A stretch of DNA of 64,000 bases from Robertmurraya massiliosenegalensis JC6 (GTDB lineage: Bacteria; Bacillota; Bacilli; Bacillales; Cytobacillaceae): contig NZ_HE978514.1 of the NCBI RefSeq assembly GCF_000311725.1, positions 275,760 through 339,759 on the forward strand. Direction: 5' to 3'. Below the pieces are notes generated by a model. The model worked only from the letters and a program-made list of their open reading frames with translations, was not told the origin of the DNA and made no database searches. The translations under genes and the position numbers were made by a program. This document shows positions 30,487-40,229 of the stretch, piece by piece; position 1 is the first letter of the stretch; every line of letters starts with the position of its first letter.

Positions 30487-32574
30487 ATGAAATCTTTAGT
30501 ACTTGCCGAAAAACCAAGTGTTGCTCGTGAAATTGCCCGCGTCCTTGGGTGTAAACAAATTCATAAAAGTTATATCGAAGGAAATCAATATATTGTCACT
30601 TGGGCACTTGGGCATCTCATTGAATTAAAAATGCCAGAGCACTATGATAAAAAATTTCAAAATTGGAATCTTGAAGATCTTCCAATTATCCCGGAGCAGA
30701 TGGGCACAAAGGTCATGAAACAAACGAGCCATCAATTCAAAGCGATTGAACATTTATCAAAACGTAAAGATATTAAGGATTGTATCATTGCTACAGACGC
30801 TGGTCGAGAAGGTGAACTAGTTGCTCGCTGGATTTTAGACAAAGTACGTTGGAAAAAACCAATAAAACGTTTATGGATCTCTTCACATACAGACCGTTCC
30901 ATTAAGGAAGGGTTCCAAAAACTAAAGCCAGGAAATGACTTTGTTACCCTCTATGAATCTGCCGTATGCCGAGCAGAAGCAGACTGGCTCATCGGCCTTA
31001 ATGTCACACGTGCACTGACGACGAAATTTCAGGAACCTCTTTCTGCTGGAAGGGTGCAAACGCCTACCCTCTCCCTTATTTTAGATAGAGAGAAAACAAT
31101 CCAAAGCTTCGTACCGAAGGAATATTGGACGATTGAAGCACAAATCGGTCCTTTGAAAACAAGCTGGGAGGTCAATGGAGAAAAAAGAATCTTTTCTCAG
31201 GAAAAGGCCCAGAAGATAGTGGAAAAAATAAAATCTCAAAAAGGGATTGTACAATCACTTGAGCGTAAGGAAAAAAGCGAACAACAACCACTTCCATATG
31301 ACTTAACTGAACTCCAAAGAGATGCCAATAATCGTTTTGGCTTTTCTGCTAAAAAAACATTATCAGTTTTGCAAAAGCTCTATGAGCAATATAAACTCGT
31401 GACCTATCCAAGGACGGACTCCCGTTACTTAACTAGGGATATGGAAGGAACGATGCTTGATCGTTTACACGGGTTAGCATCTAGCTACCGCGATGAAGTT
31501 AAACCACTTATTGCAAGTAAAGGGAAGGTCGCAGCAAAACGAGTATTTAATAATGAAAAAGTGACAGACCATCATGCGATTATTCCAACAGAGGAACGCT
31601 CTCATTTAAGTGATCTCTCTAATGATGAACGAAAGTTATACGACATGATCGTAAGGAGATTTCTCGCTTTATTCCATCAGCCATATAAGTACGAAGGAAT
31701 TAAAGCACTTATTGAAGTAAGGGGAGAAATTTTCACCGTAAATGAAACAGTCGTTATCGACCCAGGATTTAAGAAAATGACCCAAAAAGAAACTACCGTT
31801 GATGGGAAAATGCTTGGCAAGATTGCAAAAGGGCAAAACTTTACCGTTCAAAGTGTGAATCTAGAGAAAAAACTAACAGAACCTCCAGCAAGATATTCTG
31901 AAGCAGATGTTCTTATGCAAATGGAAAAGCATGGTCTCGGAACTCCTGCTACTCGTGCCGAAATTATCGAACGACTGATCCAAACGGAAGTAGTCGATAG
32001 AAAAAATGGCCGTTTCTTCACGACAGCTAAAGGAAAACAATTAATTGATATTGTAAACGTAGAACTGAAATCTCCTGAACTAACCGCAAAATGGGAAAAG
32101 GAGCTTGAAGCCATCTCTCGTGGTAAAAGTGACCCTAAAGTATTCAAGCAAAACATTCGTAAACAAACCGAGGAGCTCATTTCAGAAATTAAAAAGAGCA
32201 ACCAACAGTATAAGGCTCATAATCTAACTGGCTCAAAATGTCCGGAGTGTGGATCATTCCTTAAGGAAAGAACGACGAAGGAAGGCAAGATGCTCGTCTG
32301 CTCGAGCCTTGATTGTCGCTATCGCAAAAGAAAAGATCCGAAGCTCTCCAACCGCCGCTGCCCTACTTGCCATAAGAAAATGGAGATGCATGAAGGAAAA
32401 GCGGGTCTTTACTTCCAATGCCGACCATGTAATGTCGTAGAAAAGGCAGAAGGAAAGAAAAAAGCCGTTACAAAACGTGAAGAACGAAAATTAGTGCAAA
32501 AATATTCACAACAAGATGATTTTGGAACAAGCTTAGGTGACCTATTAAAAGCTGCGATGGAGAAAAAGGATTAA
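30487..32574 (+). CDS. topB: DNA topoisomerase III
   Basis: 695 aa type IA topoisomerase. TOPRIM start M-K-S-L-V-L-A-E-K-P-S-V-A-R-E-I-A-R with D-A-G-R-E-G-E, active-site tyrosine in L-V-T-Y-P-R-T-D-S-R-Y, and a C-terminal zinc-ribbon pair (C-P-E-C...C-S-S-L-D-C; C-P-T-C...C-R-P-C) near residues 590-655. It decatenates DNA, often working with RecQ, which is also in this window. Confidence 0.95.
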   Translation: MKSLVLAEKPSVAREIARVLGCKQIHKSYIEGNQYIVTWALGHLIELKMPEHYDKKFQNWNLEDLPIIPEQMGTKVMKQTSHQFKAIEHLSKRKDIKDCIIATDAGREGELVARWILDKVRWKKPIKRLWISSHTDRSIKEGFQKLKPGNDFVTLYESAVCRAEADWLIGLNVTRALTTKFQEPLSAGRVQTPTLSLILDREKTIQSFVPKEYWTIEAQIGPLKTSWEVNGEKRIFSQEKAQKIVEKIKSQKGIVQSLERKEKSEQQPLPYDLTELQRDANNRFGFSAKKTLSVLQKLYEQYKLVTYPRTDSRYLTRDMEGTMLDRLHGLASSYRDEVKPLIASKGKVAAKRVFNNEKVTDHHAIIPTEERSHLSDLSNDERKLYDMIVRRFLALFHQPYKYEGIKALIEVRGEIFTVNETVVIDPGFKKMTQKETTVDGKMLGKIAKGQNFTVQSVNLEKKLTEPPARYSEADVLMQMEKHGLGTPATRAEIIERLIQTEVVDRKNGRFFTTAKGKQLIDIVNVELKSPELTAKWEKELEAISRGKSDPKVFKQNIRKQTEELISEIKKSNQQYKAHNLTGSKCPECGSFLKERTTKEGKMLVCSSLDCRYRKRKDPKLSNRRCPTCHKKMEMHEGKAGLYFQCRPCNVVEKAEGKKKAVTKREERKLVQKYSQQDDFGTSLGDLLKAAMEKKD

Positions 32575-32722
32575 ACTCCAGTTTCACCTCTCACTTGCTA
32601 AACTTGAAAAAGGGCTCCGCTCGGTTATCGACTGATTGAGCAATTGTTTGGTATAATATGATTTGTGAAAATATCATTTCTTATTATTTATCTTAAATAG
32701 AGTTGAAAGTGAGTGTTCAATG

Positions 32723-33442
32723 ATGGGCCGTAAATGGAATAATATTAAGGACAAAAAGGCGGCAAAAGACGCCAATACGAGTCGCATATATGCTAAATTC
32801 GGTCGGGAAATCTACGTTGCCGCTAAGCAAGGTGAACCAGATCCGGAAGCAAACCAAACGTTAAGATTCGTTTTAGAGCGTGCGAAGACATACAATGTAC
32901 CAAGACATATTATTGATAAAGCCATTGAAAAAGCTAAAGGTGGTACAGACGAGAACTATGATGAGCTTCGTTATGAAGGCTTTGGTCCAAATGGCTCAAT
33001 GGTCATTGTCGATGCCTTAACGAATAATGTAAACCGTACTGCTTCTGAAGTTCGTGCTGCATTCGGGAAAAATGGTGGAAATATGGGCGTCAGTGGTTCC
33101 GTATCCTATATGTTTGATAAAACTGCGGTTATTGGGATTGAAGGAAAAACAGCTGATGAAGTATTAGAGCTTTTAATGGAAGCAGATATTGACGTTCGTG
33201 ATATTCTTGAAGAAGAAGACGCTGTCATTGTTTACGCAGAACCAGATCAATTCCATGTTGTGCAAGAAGCGTTCAAAACAGCCGGCGTAACAGAATTTAC
33301 AGTAGCAGAATTAACGATGCTTGCTCAAAACGATGTCACTCTTCCAGATGATGCAGGGGCACAATTTGAAAAAATGATTGATGCGTTAGAGGATTTAGAA
33401 GACGTCCAACAAGTGTATCATAATGTAGATTTGGGAGAATAA
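32723..33442 (+). CDS. yeeI: YebC/PmpR-family regulator YeeI
   Basis: 239 aa. [13 protein letters not shown], then [15 protein letters not shown], typical of the YeeI branch of YebC proteins, whose relatives act in translation of hard-to-read motifs or as regulators. A tandem ATG at 32720 is an alternative start. Confidence 0.9.
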   Translation: MGRKWNNIKDKKAAKDANTSRIYAKFGREIYVAAKQGEPDPEANQTLRFVLERAKTYNVPRHIIDKAIEKAKGGTDENYDELRYEGFGPNGSMVIVDALTNNVNRTASEVRAAFGKNGGNMGVSGSVSYMFDKTAVIGIEGKTADEVLELLMEADIDVRDILEEEDAVIVYAEPDQFHVVQEAFKTAGVTEFTVAELTMLAQNDVTLPDDAGAQFEKMIDALEDLEDVQQVYHNVDLGE

Positions 33443-33458
33443 GAAGCCCTATTATAAG

Positions 33459-33492
33459 AAAAGAACCGGCCCTTTTGCCGGTTCTTTTCTTA
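33459..33492 (+). terminator. Terminator of yeeI
   Basis: AAAAGAACCGGC and GCCGGTTCTTTT, 12-bp stem, then CTTATC. Confidence 0.85.
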
Positions 33493-33493
33493 T

Positions 33494-33629
33494 CGCTGTT
33501 TTCGTAATGAATGTGGATTTTTTCGTAAATGAGGTTTTAGAACACACATTATTTTTGCACTTGATACTAATTAAACGAGTAAAAATAGAGCTTTATTCTC
33601 TAAATAGCAACGATGTTTGCGAAAGAGCC
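33494..33629 (+). repeat. Dispersed repeat, copy 1 (about 136 bp)
   Basis: Begins CGCTGTTTTCGTAATGAATG and ends GATGTTTGCGAAAGAGCC. A close copy lies in opposite orientation at 38804-38954. Shared blocks include TTTTTTCGTAAATGAG, TTTTAGAACACACATTA and CTAAATAGCAAC. No open frame inside. Starts right after the yeeI terminator. The rest of the gap to ampS (33630-33778) holds the ampS promoter region. Confidence 0.85.
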
Positions 33630-33778
33630 TTCCCTCTAAATTTTGATTTAGACTGAATTGTTTATTTTTTCCGTAATAAACGGTATTATAGAAATAATTG
33701 AGTCGATTACATAATGTACAATGGAAAACCGTACATGTAGAATTTGATTACATTAAATAACAAAGGAGATTTAATCTA

Positions 33779-35011
33779 ATGGGTAATTTCCAGAAGAATT
33801 TAGAGAAATATGCTGAGCTGACGGTTAAGGTCGGTGTCAATATTCAAAAAGGTCAAACATTAGTCATCAACACCGCACTTGATTCCGCTGAATTTGTTCG
33901 TCTCGTTGTGAAAAAAGCATATGAGGCCGGTGCTTATAATGTTGTTGTCAACTGGAGCGATGATGTCGTTTCTCGCACAAAGTATGACCTTGCACCAGAT
34001 GAATCGTTCCATGAATATCCTGAATTTCGTGCCAAGGAAATTGTTGATTTAGCAGAAAATGGAGCTGCCTTTATTTCTGTTTTTTCATCAAGTCCTGACT
34101 TACTTAAAGGCGTAAATCCTGAACGAATTTCTAATTTCCAAAAAGCAGCTGGACAGGCTCTATCTACATATCGTAAATTTATTCAATCAGACAAAGTAAG
34201 CTGGACCGTTGTGGCAGCCCCTTCTCAAAAATGGGCCGAGAAAGTATTCCCGAATGAAACTCCAGAAGTAAGTGTTCAAAAACTATGGGATGCCATTTTT
34301 AAGGCAACTCGTGCCGATTTAGATAATCCGGTAGAAGCTTGGAAAAAGCATGATGAAACCCTTCATGAAAAGGTTAACTACTTAAATTCGAAACGATATA
34401 AAAAACTTCACTATAAAGCACCTGGAACAGATTTAACAATTGAACTTCCAAACAATCATCTTTGGGTAGGAGCAGGTAGCGTCAATGAAAAAGGGCATGA
34501 ATTTATGGCAAATATGCCAACTGAAGAAGTGTTTACCGTTCCTTACAAAACAGGCGTTAACGGTACAGTAGCTAGCACAAAACCATTAAGTTACGGCGGA
34601 AACTTAATTGATCAATTCTCCGTAACATTTGAAAATGGGCGCATTGTAGATGTTAAGGCCAAAGAAGGAGAAGAAATCTTGAAGCGTCTTGTGGAAACAG
34701 ATGAAGGCTCTCATTATTTAGGGGAGGTTGCTCTCGTACCACATAATTCTCCAATTTCACAGTCTAATATTTTATTCTATAACACCCTTTTTGATGAGAA
34801 TGCCTCTAATCACCTTGCAATCGGAAGTGCCTATGCATTTTGTATTGAAGGTGGAAAGAAAATGTCGAGTGAAGAGCTTGCTGAAAACGGCTTAAACGAA
34901 AGTATCACACATGTTGATTTCATGATCGGCTCTGCTGACATGGATATCGATGGGATTACCGAAGATGGCTCAGAAGAACCTGTCTTCCGTAAGGGCGATT
35001 GGGCATTTTAA
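33779..35011 (+). CDS. ampS: M29-family aminopeptidase (AmpS)
   Basis: 410 aa. Metal-ligand motifs of the M29 family: N-M-P-T-E-E-V-F-T, G-S-H-Y-L-G-E-V-A-L-V, N-T-L-F-D-E-N-A-S-N-H-L-A and H-V-D-F-M-I-G-S. AAGGAG 10 nt before the ATG. Cytosolic aminopeptidase, monocistronic. Confidence 0.93.
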   Translation: MGNFQKNLEKYAELTVKVGVNIQKGQTLVINTALDSAEFVRLVVKKAYEAGAYNVVVNWSDDVVSRTKYDLAPDESFHEYPEFRAKEIVDLAENGAAFISVFSSSPDLLKGVNPERISNFQKAAGQALSTYRKFIQSDKVSWTVVAAPSQKWAEKVFPNETPEVSVQKLWDAIFKATRADLDNPVEAWKKHDETLHEKVNYLNSKRYKKLHYKAPGTDLTIELPNNHLWVGAGSVNEKGHEFMANMPTEEVFTVPYKTGVNGTVASTKPLSYGGNLIDQFSVTFENGRIVDVKAKEGEEILKRLVETDEGSHYLGEVALVPHNSPISQSNILFYNTLFDENASNHLAIGSAYAFCIEGGKKMSSEELAENGLNESITHVDFMIGSADMDIDGITEDGSEEPVFRKGDWAF

Positions 35012-35022
35012 TTAGGAACTTC

Positions 35023-35052
35023 AGACGATACGTTTTTGTATCGTCTTTTTCA
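35023..35052 (+). terminator. Terminator of ampS
   Basis: AGACGATAC and GTATCGTCT stem followed by TTTTTC. Confidence 0.85.
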
Positions 35053-35138
35053 TTTAGTCCCTGTTTGAATATTGCATTGTTGTTAAGTTTGTGGGACGAT
35101 ATGAAGTAGTAGAGATAGAAAAAAGGGGGGAAATCCGG

Positions 35139-35411
35139 TTGGTCCACTATCATATTACCGTACACGGAAGAGTTCAAGGTGTTGGATATCGTTATTTTAC
35201 CCAAATGAAAGCCTCTCAGTTTGGGATCACAGGATGGGTAAAGAATCTTTCAGAAGGTGGCGTCGAGATTGTCGCTGTTGGGGAAAAAGAAAATCTCGAA
35301 CAGTTCATGGAGAGCTTACAAGTAGGAAATCCATTTTCTAAAGTGACAGATATCAATTTTACAGAAATAGAGAATACAGAACCCTTTCATTCTTTTAAAA
35401 TCAAATATTGA
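35139..35411 (+). CDS. acyP: Acylphosphatase
   Basis: 90 aa. Phosphate-binding loop G-R-V-Q-G-V-G-Y-R with catalytic Arg, and the catalytic Asn in G-W-V-K-N-L. TTG start at 35139 preceded by AGGGGGG; the longer frame has no ribosome-binding site. Homologous to B. subtilis YflL. Confidence 0.92.
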   Translation: MVHYHITVHGRVQGVGYRYFTQMKASQFGITGWVKNLSEGGVEIVAVGEKENLEQFMESLQVGNPFSKVTDINFTEIENTEPFHSFKIKY

Positions 35412-35453
35412 AAGCTCTTCCAACATAAATCTATCGTTGAAAGAGCTTTTTTT
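35408..35453 (+). terminator. Terminator of the acylphosphatase gene
   Basis: GAAAGCTCTT/AAGAGCTTT with inner CAAC/GTTG pairs and a run of seven T. Confidence 0.8.
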
Positions 35454-35601
35454 AATTGGCTGTTTTCGTACGAATTGTAGGTATGAGAATGGTCCTAATG
35501 CCGACCTTTCCAATTTATACGACAGTAGCTCTTTTCACTGTTGTTATTTGCTTGCCAGAATAAATTATTGATCTTATTGATAGATAACAAAAAAGAGCCG
35601 C

Positions 35602-37035
35602 TTAATAGCTTCGTTTGAATCTTTTTGTCAATAGGCTTCCGATAATGAACGCAATAAACGACAGAATAATCGGGAGCGTGATCGTATGCATCCCAAAAGC
35701 ATTTGGTAGACGGATATGAAAGAATATATACGACCCTACCCCTACCATCATCGAAGATAAAGCTCCATACTTATTCCCCGTTTTCCAGTAAAGCCCAAGA
35801 ACCACTGGCCAAATAAATGCCGCTTCTAATCCTCCAAAAGCAAATAAATTCAACCAAATGATTAAATCAGGCGGACTTAACGCCATTAAGAAGACGAGAA
35901 TTCCAATCACCGTCGTAACCGTTAAGCTAATCTTTTTCACCAATTGATTGCTCGCATCTGGTTTTATATAATTCACATACACATCCTTTACCACTGCTGA
36001 GCTCACTAATAACAGTAAAGAATCCACTGTCGACATAATGGCCGCCATTGGCGCAGCCAAGACCAGCCCTGCCACCCATGCTGGCAACACTTCCATTGCC
36101 AATAATGGCATTACTGTATCCCCTTTTTCAATCCCAGGTAAGATCGGACGAGCAAATACTCCGATTAAATGCATTCCTAACATAATAAACCCTACCACAA
36201 TTGTGCCGACAATGATTGCTCGGTGCATCGCTCTGGCATTCTTATAGGACATAGCACGAATCGTAATTTGCGGAAGACCAACAACCCCCACACCGACTAA
36301 AATCCAAAAGGATGATACATAAAGTGGAGTTAATCCACCATCAAAGCCATATGGTGTAATAAGATTTGGATTCTCCGTGGCAAGATCAGAGATAATATTG
36401 GAAATTCCCCCGCCTGCAATGATTGTTGCGATTAAGAGGATGAAGGTTCCGATAAACATGACAATCCCTTGCACCGTGTCAGTTAAAGCAACAGCTCTAA
36501 ACCCACCAATAATGACGTATACCATAACGGATAATGCAAAAATAAAAAGAGAGCTTGTATAACTTAAACCAGTTAATGACTCAATTAATATCGCTCCACC
36601 GACCCACTGAGCTGCCATCGCTGAAAATAAGAACACGATAATGCTTATGGCTGCTAATATTACGACCCATTTCGATTGATAGCGTTCCTTTAAATAGTCC
36701 ACTAATGTGATCGCTTTATATTTTCTCGTCATAATTGCGAATTTTTTCCCAAGGATCATAAGCACAAAATATCCTGTTGCCAGCTGTGCCATTGATAATA
36801 AGACCCATCCAAGTCCTTGTGTATAGGCTGCGCCAGGACCACCGATGAAACTACTGGCACTTCCGTATGTAGCCGTCATTGTCATCGCAAGGATAAAGCC
36901 ACCTAATTGTCTTCCACCAAGAAAGTAATCTTGTAGAAATGAATTAGTATTCTTTAGAGATTTACTAGACCATAAGCCAATTATAAATATGGCTATTAAA
37001 AAGAGTAATAATGGAAGGATAACAGCCCAATTCAT
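35602..37035 (-). CDS. panF: Sodium/pantothenate symporter PanF
   Basis: 477 aa, about 13 membrane segments. Sodium:solute symporter with D-Y-F-L-G-G-R-Q-L-G-G, T-A-T-Y-G-S-A-S-S-F-I-G-G-P-G and G-G-F-R-A-V-A-L-T-D, the PanF pattern. Overlaps the YhdT gene by 4 bp (ATGA), the classical yhdT-panF pairing. Confidence 0.92.
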   Translation of the reverse strand: MNWAVILPLLLFLIAIFIIGLWSSKSLKNTNSFLQDYFLGGRQLGGFILAMTMTATYGSASSFIGGPGAAYTQGLGWVLLSMAQLATGYFVLMILGKKFAIMTRKYKAITLVDYLKERYQSKWVVILAAISIIVFLFSAMAAQWVGGAILIESLTGLSYTSSLFIFALSVMVYVIIGGFRAVALTDTVQGIVMFIGTFILLIATIIAGGGISNIISDLATENPNLITPYGFDGGLTPLYVSSFWILVGVGVVGLPQITIRAMSYKNARAMHRAIIVGTIVVGFIMLGMHLIGVFARPILPGIEKGDTVMPLLAMEVLPAWVAGLVLAAPMAAIMSTVDSLLLLVSSAVVKDVYVNYIKPDASNQLVKKISLTVTTVIGILVFLMALSPPDLIIWLNLFAFGGLEAAFIWPVVLGLYWKTGNKYGALSSMMVGVGSYIFFHIRLPNAFGMHTITLPIILSFIAFIIGSLLTKRFKRSY

Positions 37036-37316
37036 GATGCATCTCCCTCCTCATCCTCAAATGAAACCTCTTTGAAAAAAAGTTTCACGACTACTGTAAC
37101 AAGAACAACCATGAGGATAAATCCGCCAACACAACTATAAAAGAACCAAGCTGGTAGTCCCATTACATAGGAATAGTTTTCAACAGATCCAGAACCCATT
37201 CCGTAAGCAAAAGCAAACCACCAGACAAAATTAATGATTACGAGTACGACACCTATTAAAGCCTCTCTATTGGCAATTTTAAATCGAGCGTCTTTTTCTT
37301 CTCTGTCATGATTCAT
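37032..37316 (-). CDS. yhdT: YhdT-family (DUF997) small membrane protein
   Basis: 94 aa, two membrane segments. N-R-E-A-L-I-G-V-V-L-V-I-I-N-F-V-W-W is the family signature. Start at 37316 after GGAGG. Coupled to panF and probably an accessory subunit. Confidence 0.9.
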   Translation of the reverse strand: MNHDREEKDARFKIANREALIGVVLVIINFVWWFAFAYGMGSGSVENYSYVMGLPAWFFYSCVGGFILMVVLVTVVVKLFFKEVSFEDEEGDAS

Positions 37317-37446
37317 GGAGGGCCTCCTTTCGAAAGAATGATTCAATCTTTTGCCCCATTTATTGTACATCGTTTTTATTTTACATTATAGTATAGGCAA
37401 TCGCACTTGTGGAAAAAATGTAGGAACTTAAAGTAGGAGGATATCT

Positions 37447-37818
37447 ATGTGGAATGAATTTAAAAAATTCGCAATGAAAGGCAATGTGATAGACTTGGCT
37501 GTTGGGGTTGTCATTGGTACAGCCTTTGGTAAAATTGTTACTTCCCTCGTAGAAGATTTGATTATGCCTTTAGTTGGCCTTTTAATTGGCGGATTAGATT
37601 TTACCGAATTCGCAGTCACCATTGGTCAGGCTGAAGTGAAATATGGCCTTTTTATCCAAAATATCGTCAATTTTTTCATCATTGCTTTCTCCATTTTCTT
37701 ATTCGTCCGTTTCATTAATCGCATGAAACGAAAAGAAGAAGTAAAGGAAGAAGCACCTAAAGTCGATACAAAAGAAGAGTTATTAAAAGAGATTCGTGAC
37801 CTTTTAAAAGAAAAATAA
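37447..37818 (+). CDS. mscL: Large-conductance mechanosensitive channel MscL
   Basis: 123 aa. [20 protein letters not shown], two membrane helices, and a charged C-terminal bundle. AGGAGG before the ATG. Releases solutes on hypo-osmotic shock. Confidence 0.96.
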   Translation: MWNEFKKFAMKGNVIDLAVGVVIGTAFGKIVTSLVEDLIMPLVGLLIGGLDFTEFAVTIGQAEVKYGLFIQNIVNFFIIAFSIFLFVRFINRMKRKEEVKEEAPKVDTKEELLKEIRDLLKEK

Positions 37819-37846
37819 GAGAGAGGCGATCCTCTCTCTTATTTCT
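37813..37846. terminator. Bidirectional terminator of mscL and the SDR gene
   Basis: AAATAAGAGAGAGG and CCTCTCTCTTATTT, 14-bp perfect stem that overlaps the mscL stop. Confidence 0.9.
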
Positions 37847-38681
37847 AAACACCCGAATAAGCCATAAATCCACCATCAACGGGAACAGTAATGCCCGTTA
37901 CAAAACCGGAATAAGAATCGTCTACCAACCAAAGCAAGGTGCCGAGCAGATCCTCAGGATTCCCAAAACGTCTCATTGGCGTATGCGTCATAATTTTGTT
38001 TGATCTCTCCGTGTATGAACCATCTGGATTCATTAACAAATCACGATTTTGCTTCGTCAAAAAGAAGCCTGGTGCAATCGCATTCACTCGTAAACCAGCC
38101 TCTGCAAAATGAGTCGCCATCCACATCGTGAAATTATTAATTCCTGCCTTCGCCGCACTATAAGCCGGAACCTTCGTCATTGGCGAATAGGAACTCATCG
38201 ATGACACATTAATAATGGTCGGTGATAATTGCTTTAGCAGTTCTTTCCCAAACACTTGACTTGCTAAAAATGTTCCTGTGAAGTTACTAGCGAATACTTG
38301 TGAAAATCCTTTTTCCTCTAATTCAAAAAATGATTTTCCTTCCACTTCTTCACCAAATGTTTCCATCGCTGTGATTGCATCTGGATGATTTCCACCAGCA
38401 CCATTTATGAGGATGTCAACTCTTCCAAAGCTTTCAACAATTTCTTCTTTCGCCTTTTCTAACGATTCTCGATTCAAAACATCTGCAGCGAGTGCTATGG
38501 CTTCTCCACCTGCGGAACAAATTTCAGATACGACTTCTTCCCCTTTTTGAGCCGTTCTATTTAGAATCGCAATCTTCACTCCATGACGCGCAAGTTCTTT
38601 ACTCATAGCAGAGCAAAGTACTCCGCTTCCCCCCGTTACGACAGCGACTTTTCCTTGTAGGTTTTCATGTATCGGAATCAC
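37845..38681 (-). CDS. SDR oxidoreductase, probable D-mannonate oxidoreductase (UxuB/YjmF type)
   Basis: 278 aa. NAD(P)-binding T-G-G-S-G-V-L, N-G-A-G-G-N-H-P, catalytic S...Y-S-A-A-K. The insertion with K-S-F-F-E-L-E and the ending G-I-T-V-P-V-D-G-G-F are found in fructuronate reductases of the SDR type. No other uronate gene is nearby, so the substrate is a family-based guess. Confidence 0.75.
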   Translation of the reverse strand: MIPIHENLQGKVAVVTGGSGVLCSAMSKELARHGVKIAILNRTAQKGEEVVSEICSAGGEAIALAADVLNRESLEKAKEEIVESFGRVDILINGAGGNHPDAITAMETFGEEVEGKSFFELEEKGFSQVFASNFTGTFLASQVFGKELLKQLSPTIINVSSMSSYSPMTKVPAYSAAKAGINNFTMWMATHFAEAGLRVNAIAPGFFLTKQNRDLLMNPDGSYTERSNKIMTHTPMRRFGNPEDLLGTLLWLVDDSYSGFVTGITVPVDGGFMAYSGV

Positions 38682-38803
38682 TGTACTTCCCCCATTTCCT
38701 TTGTCCTAGAATCAGCTTGTTAACTCCTTCATTTTAAAGCATAGACACTTGAATTGAAACCCTTTGCAATAGGATGCATTTTTGGCATATTGATTATATT
38801 GAA

Positions 38804-38954
38804 AGACTTTTTTCGCAGACATTGTTGCTATTTAGTTATAGATAGGAGAATAATGCGCTATTATTACTCGTTAAATTAGGTTCAAGTTAGCGAAATTAAT
38901 GTGTGTTCTAAAATCTCATTTACGAAAAAACCCACATTCATTACGAAAACAGCG
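38804..38954 (-). repeat. Dispersed repeat, copy 2 (inverted)
   Basis: Reverse-strand copy of the element at 33494-33629, about 150 bp, with small insertions in the middle. It occupies most of the gap between the SDR and DMT genes; the remaining bases (38682-38803, 38955-38998) show nothing recognisable. The two copies flank ampS to the SDR gene as inverted repeats. Confidence 0.85.
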
Positions 38955-38998
38955 TATTGAAAAAATTGTAAACTGTCACTAGCAATTTAATTCTGTGA

Positions 38999-39988
38999 TT
39001 AATTCGAGCCAAGATTGTTTACATTCGTTTGAATAGGAGAGGCCTTCACTGCCCCTGCATGAGTGATATAGCTATGTAGAACCATTCCAACTACCACTAA
39101 AAGTATTCCGCCCCATGAAATAAGTGATGGAAAAGCAATCGATAAAAAGAGAACTTCCCCTATTAATGCAAATATCACTTCCATCGATTGCGTTGCTTCA
39201 ACTGACGCTAGCTGCTGCATATTATCCTTCACCATATCAGTTGCTTTAAAAAAGAGTACTGTCGCAATCACACCTGATGATAATGCAACGATCAAAGACT
39301 GAACGGTTTGATTCAGACTCGGTAAACCGACAGTGGCTAACCCGTATATGGAAAGTAATAACCATAAGGGAAGGCTAGCTAATGTCATTCCGAGGACTCT
39401 TTGAAAAACATCCAATCTACCATCTACAATCACCATCATTTTTCTATTTCCGAGTGGATAAGCAAAGGAAGCAATGACGACTGGAATAATCCCGAGCCAA
39501 AATTCTTTTGCAGAAAGATGTCCAGCATGTTCAAACTGCATAAGAGCGATTCCCACCAAGATAATTAGAGAGAATAGCAACCCTTTAACAGGTATCCTTC
39601 CTCTTTTCTTGAGCGTGCCAGTTTTTGTATGTATCGTTACATAAAAAAATGGTACTAATAAAGAACCTGCAATAATTGTAAATTGCCAAGTACCTGCCAC
39701 TAACCAACCTGGAGAATAGACTGTGGCAAAACAAAGTGGTGCATAGAACAACCCAAAACCAACAAAACTCCACAACATCCATGCACTTGGGTTCTCTTTC
39801 ATCATGTGGAAAAGCGGCTTGAGATTTTTTCTTCGAACTACGATCATTAATAAAAATGGAATCATAAAAATAAATCGGAGTGAAGCACTCCAAATCCAGC
39901 TTCCTCCTGACATTTCCATTGCTCTATTCAAGACAAATGTTGTTGCAAAAAAGAATGCTGCGCATAAACCAAGTAATATTGGACGCAA
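38999..39988 (-). CDS. DMT-superfamily multidrug-resistance efflux transporter
   Basis: 329 aa, about ten membrane segments, DMT (EmrE-like PF13536) type: F-F-A-T-T-F-V-L-N-R-A-M and S-V-E-A-T-Q-S-M-E-V-I-F. TTG start with AGGAGG 9 nt upstream. Substrate unknown. Confidence 0.82.
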   Translation of the reverse strand: MRPILLGLCAAFFFATTFVLNRAMEMSGGSWIWSASLRFIFMIPFLLMIVVRRKNLKPLFHMMKENPSAWMLWSFVGFGLFYAPLCFATVYSPGWLVAGTWQFTIIAGSLLVPFFYVTIHTKTGTLKKRGRIPVKGLLFSLIILVGIALMQFEHAGHLSAKEFWLGIIPVVIASFAYPLGNRKMMVIVDGRLDVFQRVLGMTLASLPLWLLLSIYGLATVGLPSLNQTVQSLIVALSSGVIATVLFFKATDMVKDNMQQLASVEATQSMEVIFALIGEVLFLSIAFPSLISWGGILLVVVGMVLHSYITHAGAVKASPIQTNVNNLGSN

Positions 39989-40135
39989 TTCCTCACCCTC
40001 CTGACTTATTCAAAGTATTTCCATTATAACAATTAAGTTTTTAATATTCTAACTTTATTTATCATTCTTATTATTCTAATTCGTCAAATTTCAATCATTT
40101 CCGTGGAAATACTTTGTGCCTTTTTTTAATACGAC

Positions 40136-40162
40136 AAAAAAACTGCCTCAAATAAGGCAGTC
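40136..40162 (-). terminator. Terminator of the ECF sigma gene
   Basis: ACTGCCT and AGGCAGT stem, followed on the minus strand by TTTTTTT. Confidence 0.8.
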
Positions 40163-40229
40163 TCACATACAGCTTCACAATTGCCGACAAAAATCACATG
40201 ATGAAAAATACTCACTCTTTCTAATAAAA

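Noticed and set aside
35455-35600. Third copy of the 33.5/38.9-kb dispersed repeat
   Set aside because: Only a short GCTGTTTTCGTA-like start is shared; the remaining bases do not align by eye.
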